This document shows positions 1 to 6,176 of a stretch of 6,176 nt of DNA, one piece after another. Position numbers and translations under genes: made by a program. The stretch is from Myxococcota bacterium (GTDB lineage: Bacteria > Myxococcota_A > UBA9160 > PR03), in assembly GCA_030066475.1 (NCBI GenBank), contig JASJBO010000411.1, positions 1 through 6,176 of the forward strand, read 5' to 3'. Each line of letters opens with the position of its first letter. The stretch's first letter is position 1. Below the pieces are notes generated by a model, which had not been told where the DNA came from, did no database searches, and worked only from the letters and a program-made list of their open reading frames with translations.

Positions 1-2
1 AC

Positions 3-233
3 CGGACGCTGACCGGGGGCCTGGTCTACTATGCGGGACGCCGGGTCGTGCCGCTCGGGGACGGCGAGGCGATCCGACGGTTCGTCGACGGCGGGGGCCG
101 AGCCCTCGTGGTGCGCGAGCGCAAGCTCGACCGCGTAGAAGCCGTTACACCCGTCGAGGAGCGCTTCCGGTCCCGGCGGGGACGGAGGACGCTGCTGCTC
201 GTCACGCCGCGCCGCGTCGACGCGGCGCGTTGA
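3..233 (+). CDS. C-terminal fragment of an ArnT/PMT-like (GT39-family) membrane glycosyltransferase
   Basis: This is a partial gene: only the last 76 codons are in the window, and it ends at a TGA. The visible residues include GGLVYYAGRRVVPL, then an acidic/arginine stretch, then GGGRALVVRERKLDRV and a closing LLLVTPRR. A 'YAGR.v..l' strand followed by a 'ralvvrer.l' strand is typical of the soluble C-terminal domain behind the membrane helices of ArnT-like and dolichyl-phosphate-mannose-protein mannosyltransferase-like enzymes. Those enzymes transfer a sugar from a polyprenyl-phosphate carrier on the outer face of the inner membrane. No membrane segment is visible because the N-terminal part is missing, so the family call rests on this tail alone and the acceptor cannot be guessed. 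The last eight codons lie in a perfect inverted repeat. The next gene starts 68 bp downstream, probably from its own promoter. Confidence 0.55.
   Translation, partial: RTLTGGLVYYAGRRVVPLGDGEAIRRFVDGGGRALVVRERKLDRVEAVTPVEERFRSRRGRRTLLLVTPRRVDAAR
208..229. repeat. 22-bp perfect palindrome at the end of the glycosyltransferase gene
   Basis: The arms CGCGCCGCG and CGCGGCGCG flank a central TCGA, and the whole 22 bp reads the same on both strands. As RNA it would form a 9-bp GC stem with a 4-nt loop ending two bases before the upstream stop codon. It directly abuts the putative -35 hexamer of gltA. It could be a termination or 3'-end-stabilising hairpin, but only two T residues follow, so it is not a classic intrinsic terminator. 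It could also be an operator. Coding constraint for Arg/Val/Asp/Ala in a GC-rich genome may explain part of the symmetry. Confidence 0.5.
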
Positions 234-260
234 TGAACCCGGGTCACACTCGGCTAAATT
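230..260 (+). promoter_or_regulatory. Putative gltA promoter
   Basis: TTGATG (230-235) is followed after 17 bp by GCTAAA (253-258), or after 19 bp by TAAATT (255-260), in the only AT-leaning patch of the 68-bp gap before gltA. The predicted transcript start near 266 leaves a leader of about 35 nt that contains the Shine-Dalgarno. The -35 hexamer contains the TGA stop of the upstream gene. The same geometry recurs at 5861-5889. This is inferred from sequence only. Confidence 0.4.
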
Positions 261-287
261 CCCCGCAATCCCTTGAGATTCCAGACG

Positions 288-293
288 AAAGGA
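288..293 (+). promoter_or_regulatory. Ribosome binding site that fixes the gltA start
   Basis: AAAGGA lies 8 nt before the ATG at 302. The reading frame stays open upstream to an ATG at 230, but that one lies inside the upstream gene's end, has no purine-rich site, and would add 24 residues unlike any citrate synthase N terminus. The ATG at 302 is therefore chosen. Confidence 0.7.
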
Positions 294-301
294 ACGCCCA
301 C

Positions 302-1584
<1,283 letters not shown>

Positions 1585-1588
<4 letters not shown>

Positions 1589-2388
1589 GCGTCCCCGACG
1601 TCTGCTGGATCGACGGCCGGCTCGCCCGCACGGACGAGCCGGCCGTTCGCGTCGACGACCTGGCGTTCCGCGAGGGGCGCGGCTGCTACTCCACCACGAG
1701 CACGCGCGACGGACGCCCGCTGCGGCTCGATCGCCACGTGGCTCGGCTGGTGCGCGACGCGGCGCACATCGGCATCGGCGCGCTCGATTCGGAGCGGTGC
1801 CGTCGGGCCTTCACCGAGCTCGCCCGTGCCGCCTTCCCCGAAGCCCCGGGCATCGTTCGGGTGCAGGCGAGTGTCGACGCCGCCGGCCGGCCCCACCTGG
1901 CCGGCACCGTGCGCGGCTTCGGCGCCGATGCCCCCACCTGGACCGCCGTGACCGCGTCCTGCGCCCACGAGGGCCCCGGCCCCTACGCGGGCGCCAAGGT
2001 CACCAACCACCTGCGCTTTGCGCTGGCCGCTGCCGAGGCCCGCGAGCGCGGGGCCGACGAGGCGCTGCTGCTCGATCCGGCGGGGCGGCTGGTGGAGGGG
2101 AGCCGCTCGAACTTCGTGGTGGTGCTGGCCTCGGGAGACGCCGTCACGCCGCCCCTCGCCGCCGGCTGCGTGGCGGGCGTCGCGCGCGAGCTGGCGCTGG
2201 AGCAGCTGCCCGAGCTGGCCGAGGCGCACGTCGAGGCGGCGGAGCTGGGCGAGGCCCGCGAGCTGGTGGCCATCAACGGGGTGCGCGGCGCGCGGCCCGT
2301 CGTCGCGCTCGACGGCCGCCCGGTGGGCAGCGAACGGCCCGGTCCGCTCGCGGAGCGTCTCGCCCGCGCGCTCGAGGCGGACTGCTAA
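1585..2388 (+). CDS. Class IV PLP-dependent aminotransferase / 4-amino-4-deoxychorismate lyase family protein
   Basis: The 267-aa protein belongs to the fold-type IV PLP enzymes, which include branched-chain and D-amino acid aminotransferases and PabC. The probable Schiff-base lysine is Lys138 in YAGAKVTNHL. After it come the usual DEALLLDPAGRLVEGSRSNF block, with the PLP-contacting Glu171, and a C-terminal INGVRGARPV. The N-terminal domain carries D.AFREGRGCYSTT and LDRHVARL (Arg54). The common 'yGdGvFET' signature is altered here, with Ser36 where FET-type members have Glu, so the substrate should not be assumed to be aminodeoxychorismate or a branched-chain amino acid. The start is a TTG sharing three bases with the gltA TGA. 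No ATG occurs in this frame and the next GTG is about 50 codons in, inside the domain, so the initiator would be the only methionine in the protein. No obvious Shine-Dalgarno lies close by, so translation probably depends on ribosomes finishing gltA. Confidence 0.85.
1613..1646 (+). repeat. 12-bp inverted repeat just after the gltA stop
   Basis: ACGGCCGGCTCG (1613-1624) and CGAGCCGGCCGT (1635-1646) are perfectly complementary around a 10-nt spacer, and a G-U pair can extend the stem in RNA. The hairpin begins 25 nt after the gltA stop, inside codons 10-21 of the aminotransferase gene. No T-tract follows, so it is not an ordinary terminator. It may stabilise the gltA 3' end or lower downstream expression, or it may be a by-product of GC-rich coding. 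Confidence 0.45.
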
Positions 2389-2410
2389 GCTGCTGCGCTC
2401 CACGTGCAGC

Positions 2411-2415
2411 GGAGG
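2411..2415 (+). promoter_or_regulatory. Shine-Dalgarno that fixes the GTG start of the oxidoreductase
   Basis: GGAGG lies 4 nt before the GTG at 2420, the strongest ribosome site on the plus strand of this window apart from its short spacing. A small inverted repeat (GCTGC 2392-2396, GCAGC 2406-2410) directly abuts it and might modulate access. A GCTAAG at 2384-2389 overlaps the preceding stop codon and resembles the -10 elements elsewhere in the window, but no matching -35 lies 15-19 bp upstream, so a separate promoter is doubtful. Confidence 0.6.
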
Positions 2416-2419
2416 TCCC

Positions 2420-3436
2420 GTGGATCTGGGTCGCGTCGCCCTCAGCCTGCCCGCGCCGGGCCTCTCCGCGCGCGAGTCCGTCGAGCTGGCCGCCCACGCG
2501 GAGCGCAGCTGGGGCTACGACGCGATCTGGCTGGCCGAGACCAGCGGCCCGGATTCGTTCTCGCTGGCCGGTGCGCTGGCGATGGCGACCGCGCGCTCGG
2601 CGATCGGCACCGCGATCGTGCCGGTCTACAACCGCAGCCCCGCCGTCCTGGCGATGTCGGCGGCCACGCTCGACCAGCTCTCGGGCGGTCGCTTCGTGCT
2701 GGGGCTGGGGTCGTCGAGCCACGCGATCATCCGCGACTGGAACGGCATCCCGTTCGAGAAGCCGCTCACCCACGTGCGCGAGGCCGTCGCGATCGTGCGT
2801 CAGGCGCTGGCGGGGGAGAAGACGAGCTTCGAGGGCAGCGTGCTGCGCTCGCGCGGCCTGCGCCTGGGCGCGCGGCCGCGCGGCCGCGTCCCGGTGTACC
2901 TGGCGGCGCTGCGCGAGAAGATGCTGCGGCTCGCCGGCGAGCTGGGCGACGGCCTGATCGTGAACCTGTTCCCGGTGACCGCCCTGCCCCGCATGCTCGC
3001 CGCCTATCGCGCCGGCGCCGAGGCTGCCGGCCGCGACGCCAGCGGCGACGAGGTGGTGTGCCGCTTCCAGGTCGGCGTCACCGACGACGTGCCGGCCGCG
3101 CGCAACGTGATCCGCATGGTGTTCGGCCCCTACGTGGCGCAGCCGGTCTACAACAAGTACTTCGCCTGGTGTGGCTTCGAGGACGAGGCGCGTGCCGTGG
3201 CCGACGCGTTCGCGAAGGGCGACCGCGCCGGCGTCGCCAAGGCCATGACCGACGAGCTGGTCGATCGCATCGCGATCCTCGGGAGCGCCGACCAGTGCCG
3301 CGAGCAGGTGGCCGAGTTCGTGGCGGCCGGCGTCACCACGCCCGTGCTCCAGCCGCTGGCGATGGACCGCGCCGGCGCGGAGGCCGTGTTCGAGGCCTTC
3401 GCGCCCAACGGGAAGCCCGGGAAGCAGGCGGGATGA
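2420..3436 (+). CDS. Luciferase-like (LLM class) F420- or flavin-dependent oxidoreductase
   Basis: The 338-aa product has the TIM-barrel layout of the bacterial luciferase-like superfamily, which includes F420-dependent methylene-tetrahydromethanopterin reductase (Mer) and many uncharacterised F420/FMN enzymes. Visible marks are ARESVELAAHAERSWGYDAIWLAE-type early helices (residues about 17-40), the barrel segment AIGTAIVPVYNRSPAVLAM (61-79), the hallmark GGRFVLGLGSS (89-99), then DWNGIPFEKPL with a following arginine-glutamate pair. The C-terminal part holds AILGSADQCREQVAEFVAAGV, the usual 'G.pe.v.e.l..f..aGv' closing helix of the family. The cofactor cannot be settled from motifs alone. 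No signal peptide or membrane segment is visible, so it should be cytoplasmic. A GTG start behind GGAGG is preferred. It lies 31 bp after the aminotransferase stop, and its own stop overlaps the next gene as ATGA, so it is probably co-expressed with the epimerase. The substrate is unknown. Confidence 0.85.
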   Translation: MDLGRVALSLPAPGLSARESVELAAHAERSWGYDAIWLAETSGPDSFSLAGALAMATARSAIGTAIVPVYNRSPAVLAMSAATLDQLSGGRFVLGLGSSSHAIIRDWNGIPFEKPLTHVREAVAIVRQALAGEKTSFEGSVLRSRGLRLGARPRGRVPVYLAALREKMLRLAGELGDGLIVNLFPVTALPRMLAAYRAGAEAAGRDASGDEVVCRFQVGVTDDVPAARNVIRMVFGPYVAQPVYNKYFAWCGFEDEARAVADAFAKGDRAGVAKAMTDELVDRIAILGSADQCREQVAEFVAAGVTTPVLQPLAMDRAGAEAVFEAFAPNGKPGKQAG

Positions 3437-4365
3437 CGGACGGCGCGCGGATCGCTCTCGTCAGCGGTGGCACGGGCCTGGTGGGAGGGCGCCTGCTGCC
3501 GGCCCTGGGCGACGCGGGCTGGGCGGTGCGCGCGCTGACGCGCCGGCCCGAGGGGGCGCGCCTGCCCGGCGGAGCCGAGGCGGTCGGCTGGGATGGCACG
3601 CAGCCTTCCGCCGAGGCGCTGGCCGGCGCCGAGGCGGTCGTGCACCTGTCGGGCGAGCCGGTGTTCAACGCGCGACTCGGCGCCGCGCGACGCGAGCGGG
3701 TGTACACCAGTCGGGTCGACTCGACGCGGGCGCTGGTGCGTGCGATCGGCGCGCTCGCGGAGCCGGAGCGCCCGCGGGTGCTCGTGTGCGCGTCGGCCGT
3801 CGGGTACTACGGCTCGCGCGGCGAGGAGCCGCTCGACGAGGCCGCCGGGCCGGGCAGCGGCTTCCTGGCCGACCTGTGCGTGGCCTGGGAGCGCGAGGCG
3901 CAGGCCGCCGCGAGCCTGGGCGTGCGCGTGGTCTCGCTGCGCATCGGCGTCGTGATGGCGCGCGAGGGCGGCGCGCTGCCGGCGATCGCGCGCGTGTTCC
4001 GGCTGGGCCTGGGCGGCCGCCTCGGCAGTGGCGACCAGTGGTTCCCCTGGGTGCACGTGGACGACGTCGTGGGCCTGATCCGCCTGGCACTCGACGACGC
4101 GCGCGTCCGGGGCGCACTCAACGCGGTCGGAGCGGAACCGGTCCGCAACCGCGAGCTGACCGCCGAGCTGGCGCGCTGCGTGCGCCGCCCCGCCTTCTTC
4201 GCGGTGCCGCGCTTCGCGATCCGCACGGCGCTGGGCGACCTCTCGGAGGAGCTGCTGGGAAGCCGGCGTGTGGTCCCCGCCCGCGCCGCGGAGCTGGGCT
4301 ACGCCTTCGCGCACGCCGAGCTCGCCTCGGCGCTGACGGCCGAGCTGGAACGCGTCAGTCGGTGA
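3433..4365 (+). CDS. TIGR01777/YfcH-type NAD(P)-binding sugar epimerase-like protein
   Basis: A 310-aa atypical short-chain dehydrogenase/reductase of the TIGR01777 type (E. coli YfcH is a member), whose physiological substrate is not established. The Rossmann dinucleotide site is GGTGLVG (Gly12, Gly15, Gly18). The family blocks follow in order: VVHLSGEPV, then a SRVDSTRALV helix, CASAVGYYGSRG with Ser121 and Tyr125/Tyr126, FLADLCVAWEREA, VVSLRIGVVM, WFPWVHVDDVVGLI and GALNAVGAEPVRN. The C-terminal DUF1731 region ends with LGDLSEELLGSRRVVPARAAELGYAF. The classical YxxxK lysine is absent, as usual for this family, so this is not a defect. Length is typical. The ATG overlaps the TGA of the oxidoreductase gene by four bases, a strong sign of translational coupling. 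Its 3' end overlaps a convergent gene by 11 bp. The family call is secure; the biochemical role is open. Confidence 0.93.
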   Translation: MTDGARIALVSGGTGLVGGRLLPALGDAGWAVRALTRRPEGARLPGGAEAVGWDGTQPSAEALAGAEAVVHLSGEPVFNARLGAARRERVYTSRVDSTRALVRAIGALAEPERPRVLVCASAVGYYGSRGEEPLDEAAGPGSGFLADLCVAWEREAQAAASLGVRVVSLRIGVVMAREGGALPAIARVFRLGLGGRLGSGDQWFPWVHVDDVVGLIRLALDDARVRGALNAVGAEPVRNRELTAELARCVRRPAFFAVPRFAIRTALGDLSEELLGSRRVVPARAAELGYAFAHAELASALTAELERVSR

Positions 4366-4747
4366 AGACGGCGGGCAGCACGCGCTTCACGGTCAGCTCG
4401 TCGGCACCCGGCTCCACCTCGAAGTAGCGCACGTGCACCGGGAGCTCGCGCAGGGTGGCTGCCTCGCCGCGGAAGCCCTCGACCAGGCGCTCCACGATCG
4501 ACTGGGCGTCGTCGCGCGGCACGTCGGAGAGCACCAGCACGGCCCGCTCGCGCGTCATGCGGAACACCGCGTCCTCGACGCGCAGCTCGCTCTCCACGTA
4601 CGAGACGAAGTCCGGGAACATCCGGTCGCCCTCGGGCGCAGCGAACCCTACCACGACCGACGGCAGGTCGTGATCGGCCGCGAGCTGCTGCGTGCGCGCG
4701 AGCAGCTCTCGGAGCTGCCGCGGATCGTCGGTCAGCGAACGGTTCAT
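4355..4747 (-). CDS. Small protein of unknown function with a GGDEF-like, probably non-catalytic, fold
   Basis: About 130 aa, soluble, with no signal peptide or membrane segment. I do not recognise a named family. The middle of the protein looks like a shrunken GGDEF domain: a hydrophobic strand PSVVVGFAA (29-37), a helix FPDFVSYVESEL, LRVEDAVFRMTRERAVLVLSD (55-75) where active enzymes have 'r..D.vaR.GGDEF.vll', and a helix DDAQSIVERLVEGF. The signature loop reads MTRERA instead of GG(D/E)EF, so diguanylate cyclase activity is not expected. A final strand pair and ADELTVKRVLP follow. Two starts are possible, ATG at 4747 (GGAGG only 2 nt upstream) and ATG at 4759 (GAGG 3 nt upstream); I chose the shorter. 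The frame is open up to 4858, but that extension is proline/arginine-rich and crosses the ctaA promoter. The gene is divergent from ctaA and convergent with the epimerase gene. Confidence 0.72.
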   Translation of the reverse strand: MNRSLTDDPRQLRELLARTQQLAADHDLPSVVVGFAAPEGDRMFPDFVSYVESELRVEDAVFRMTRERAVLVLSDVPRDDAQSIVERLVEGFRGEAATLRELPVHVRYFEVEPGADELTVKRVLPAVFTD

Positions 4748-4802
4748 GGCCTCCGGCATCAGCCTCGTATCGTCGGGGCGGTCTTCCCGCTGTAGCGAAT
4801 CG

Positions 4803-4828
4803 GAGGCGGGGGAGCGAGGCGGGGGAGC
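4803..4828. repeat. 13-bp perfect tandem repeat in the divergent intergenic region
   Basis: GAGGCGGGGGAGC occurs twice head-to-tail with no spacer. It ends 11 bp before the putative ctaA -35 hexamer and lies upstream of the small minus-strand gene. A direct repeat at this distance could be a site for an activator or repressor acting on either gene, but a slippage duplication in G-rich sequence is equally possible. Confidence 0.6.
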
Positions 4829-4839
4829 GCGCTGAGGAA

Positions 4840-4868
4840 TTGTTGCGTGCGGGGCCATTGCTTAGCCT
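4840..4868 (+). promoter_or_regulatory. Putative ctaA promoter, leaderless arrangement
   Basis: TTGTTG (4840-4845), a 17-bp spacer, and TAGCCT (4863-4868), a TANNNT-type -10. The last T of the -10 is 6 nt before the GTG start of ctaA, so transcription would begin at or within a base or two of the start codon and no room remains for a Shine-Dalgarno. This is the standard layout of leaderless bacterial genes. The -35 match is weak (3 of 6). Confidence 0.45.
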
Positions 4869-4874
4869 GCGGGG

Positions 4875-5864
4875 GTGCGCGATGCCCCCAGCGCTGCTCT
4901 CGAGCCCGCCGACCGTCCCCGCGGGCCGGGGGCCGCCCTCGCCTTCGTGGTGCTGGTCGCCCTGACCAGCGGACTGATCGTACTGGGGGCGCTGGTGCGC
5001 GCGCACGACGCCGGCCTGGCCTGCCCCGACTGGCCGCGCTGCTTCGGCGTGTGGCTGCCGGAGATGGATCTCCAGGTCGCGTTCGAGTGGACCCACCGCC
5101 TGGTCGCGGGCTGCATCTCGCTGCTGTTCGCGGGCGCCGCGCTGTTCGCGCTGCGCCGGCCGGCGACGCGACGCGCCGCCTGGCGCCCACTGGCGTTGGG
5201 CGCCGTCCTGCTCGCAGTGCAGATCGTGCTGGGCGGTCTCACGGTGCTGCTGCAGCTCGCGTCCTGGACAGTGACCGCGCACCTGCTGACGGGCAATGCC
5301 TTCAACGCGACCCTGCTCTGGACCGCGCTGGCGCTGCGCGAGGCAGCGGCGCCGCGCGCGCGCCCGACCGCGGGGCGCGGCCTGCGGCTGGGCCTGTGGG
5401 CGGTGGCGGTGCTGGGCGCACTCCAGATGGCACTGGGCGGCCTGGTCTCGTCGACCTACGCCGGCATGGCCTGCCCCGAGTGGCCCACCTGCAACGGCGG
5501 CGCCTGGTTCCCCACCTGGAGCGGCCCGGTCGGGTTGCACCTGCTGCACCGCACCAATGGCTACGGGTTCGCGCTGGCACTGCTCGCGCTCGCGTGGGCC
5601 GCGCGCCGCCACGCGACGCTCGCGCGTCCACTCGCCGTGGCGGCCGGGCTCGTCCTGCTCCAGATCGGGGTCGGGATCCTCAACGTGCGACTGGGCATCC
5701 CGGTGGAGGTGACCGGCCTGCATTCGGCGCTGGCTGCGGGGCTCGTTCTCGCGTTCGGCTGGACGTTCTACGAGGCGCGAGCGGCGGCGCACACGCAGGT
5801 CGATCGCGCCCCGGTCGGGGAGTCGCTGGCCGCATCGCAGCGATCGACACTGGGCACCGCCTGA
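4875..5864 (+). CDS. ctaA: Heme A synthase (CtaA/COX15)
   Basis: Oxidises the C8 methyl of heme O to the formyl group of heme A, the cofactor of aa3-type cytochrome oxidases, in the cytoplasmic membrane. The 329-aa protein has about eight hydrophobic helices (roughly 20-42, 68-93, 105-126, 132-154, 170-193, 218-241, 250-270, 279-300) in two pseudo-symmetric halves. Heme-ligand histidines are visible: His74 in the ExxHR motif (Glu71), His136, His225 in HLLHR and His283 in GLHSAL. Each half has a cysteine loop, ACPDWPRC (Cys50/Cys56) and ACPEWPTC (Cys200/Cys206), typical of enzymes with the redox cysteine pair. The start is a GTG without a Shine-Dalgarno. The nearby ATG at 4882 is out of frame, and the next in-frame GTG (Val25) would cut into helix 1. 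The heme O synthase and oxidase genes that must supply and use its product are not in the window, so the gene may be expressed alone. Confidence 0.94.
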   Translation: MRDAPSAALEPADRPRGPGAALAFVVLVALTSGLIVLGALVRAHDAGLACPDWPRCFGVWLPEMDLQVAFEWTHRLVAGCISLLFAGAALFALRRPATRRAAWRPLALGAVLLAVQIVLGGLTVLLQLASWTVTAHLLTGNAFNATLLWTALALREAAAPRARPTAGRGLRLGLWAVAVLGALQMALGGLVSSTYAGMACPEWPTCNGGAWFPTWSGPVGLHLLHRTNGYGFALALLALAWAARRHATLARPLAVAAGLVLLQIGVGILNVRLGIPVEVTGLHSALAAGLVLAFGWTFYEARAAAHTQVDRAPVGESLAASQRSTLGTA

Positions 5865-5889
5865 CGGGCGGCCTCGCCGATCTGCTAAA
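5861..5889 (+). promoter_or_regulatory. Putative promoter of the last gene
   Basis: CTGACG (5861-5866, 4 of 6 to TTGACA), a 17-bp spacer, and GCTAAA (5884-5889). The -35 contains the TGA stop of ctaA, the same arrangement as upstream of gltA. The predicted start near 5896 would leave a leader of only about 12 nt that still includes the GAGG ribosome site at 5898-5901. Confidence 0.4.
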
Positions 5890-5907
5890 CCCCCGCCGAG
5901 GTACCCG

Positions 5908-6176
5908 ATGCGCCCCTTCCAGATCTTCGCGGCGATGTCCGATGCGCAGGCCGAGGCGACCATGGAGGCGCTCGCCGCGAACGCGCCGGGTGCCTACGGG
6001 CAGGCACTCGCCGTCGCCGCCGCGGCGATGAAGGCGCGCCCGGTCTTCCTGCAGAAGCAGCCGGCCGAGCGCCGCGCCCGCGCCATCCGCCGCGCGCTGT
6101 CGCGGGTGGCGGCCGACGCGATTGCCGAGGAGATGCTGGCGGTCTACTTCCTCGAGTGCCGCAACGCCCTGCTGGT
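5908..6176 (+). CDS. N-terminal part of an unrecognised protein
   Basis: An ATG preceded by GAGG (5898-5901) at a 6-nt spacing opens a frame that stays open to the window end, giving 89 codons so far. The product begins MRPFQIFAAMSDAQAEAT and is rich in alanine and arginine, with alternating charged and hydrophobic residues that suggest several amphipathic helices and no signal peptide. Residues such as MKARPVFLQKQPAERRARAI and EEMLAVYFLECRNALLV do not match a family I know. It starts 43 bp after ctaA, probably from its own promoter, so a role in heme A or oxidase assembly should not be assumed from position. Coding is supported by the ribosome site and the GC-biased third positions; the function is unknown. 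Confidence 0.75.
   Translation, partial: MRPFQIFAAMSDAQAEATMEALAANAPGAYGQALAVAAAAMKARPVFLQKQPAERRARAIRRALSRVAADAIAEEMLAVYFLECRNALL

Noticed and set aside
230..301. 24-residue N-terminal extension of citrate synthase from the ATG at 230
   Set aside because: No ribosome site, overlap with the upstream gene and putative promoter, and residue numbering from the ATG at 302 matches E. coli GltA at His229, Cys206 and His264.
2871..2888. 18-bp palindrome made of two overlapping NotI-like GCGGCCGC units
   Set aside because: It is inside the oxidoreductase coding sequence (Ala-Arg-Pro-Arg-Gly-Arg) and is readily explained by GC-rich codons; no regulatory context.
4748..4858. Longer N terminus for the small minus-strand gene
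   Set aside because: The extra 37 residues are proline/arginine-rich, include the 13-bp repeat and overlap the ctaA promoter; the later ATG codons at 4759 or 4747 fit better.
5857..5871. Possible terminator hairpin at the end of ctaA
   Set aside because: The stem is only 5 bp (CCGCC/GGCGG) and there is no T-tract; it also overlaps the putative -35 of the next gene.
4299..5963. 554-codon open frame on the minus strand across ctaA
   Set aside because: It covers ctaA, its promoter and parts of two other genes, and its product is repetitive Gln/Arg/Ala/Pro sequence without domain features, as expected for an antisense shadow.

Overview
The window is a GC-rich (roughly 70% by eye) stretch of bacterial chromosome with tightly packed housekeeping genes. 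No mobile element, CRISPR array, tRNA or rRNA was seen. A type II citrate synthase, a heme A synthase with paired CPxWPxC loops, and a luciferase-like (F420/FMN) oxidoreductase point to an aerobic, high-GC Gram-negative bacterium. I suspect a relative of the former Deltaproteobacteria (Myxococcota, Binatota or similar), but this is a weak inference from protein style and not a sequence match.

Layout: (1) 3-233 (+) is the C-terminal tail of a membrane glycosyltransferase of the ArnT/PMT type, ending in a 22-bp perfect palindrome. (2) 302-4365 (+) is a compact run of four genes: gltA (citrate synthase), a class IV PLP aminotransferase starting on a TTG that overlaps the gltA stop, a luciferase-like oxidoreductase with a GTG start behind a strong Shine-Dalgarno, and a TIGR01777/YfcH-type NAD(P)-binding epimerase coupled through an ATGA overlap. 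(3) 4355-4747 (-) is a small protein of unknown function that resembles a degenerate GGDEF domain; its 3' end overlaps the epimerase gene by 11 bp. (4) 4748-4874 is a 127-bp divergent intergenic region holding a 13-bp tandem repeat and a probable promoter. (5) 4875-5864 (+) is ctaA/COX15 heme A synthase, apparently translated from a leaderless GTG start. (6) 5908-6176 (+) is the start of an unrecognised protein that runs off the window.

Citrate synthase feeds the TCA cycle and heme A synthase supplies the cofactor of aa3-type oxidases, so both serve aerobic respiration, though they appear to be separate transcription units. The aminotransferase, oxidoreductase and epimerase could act in one small-molecule pathway because they are nearly contiguous, but nothing in the sequence names a substrate.

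I do not see a clear new biological system. The items most worth following up are the repeated promoter geometry in which the upstream gene's stop codon lies inside the -35 element, the leaderless ctaA start, the GGDEF-like protein divergent from ctaA, and the two long inverted repeats flanking gltA.
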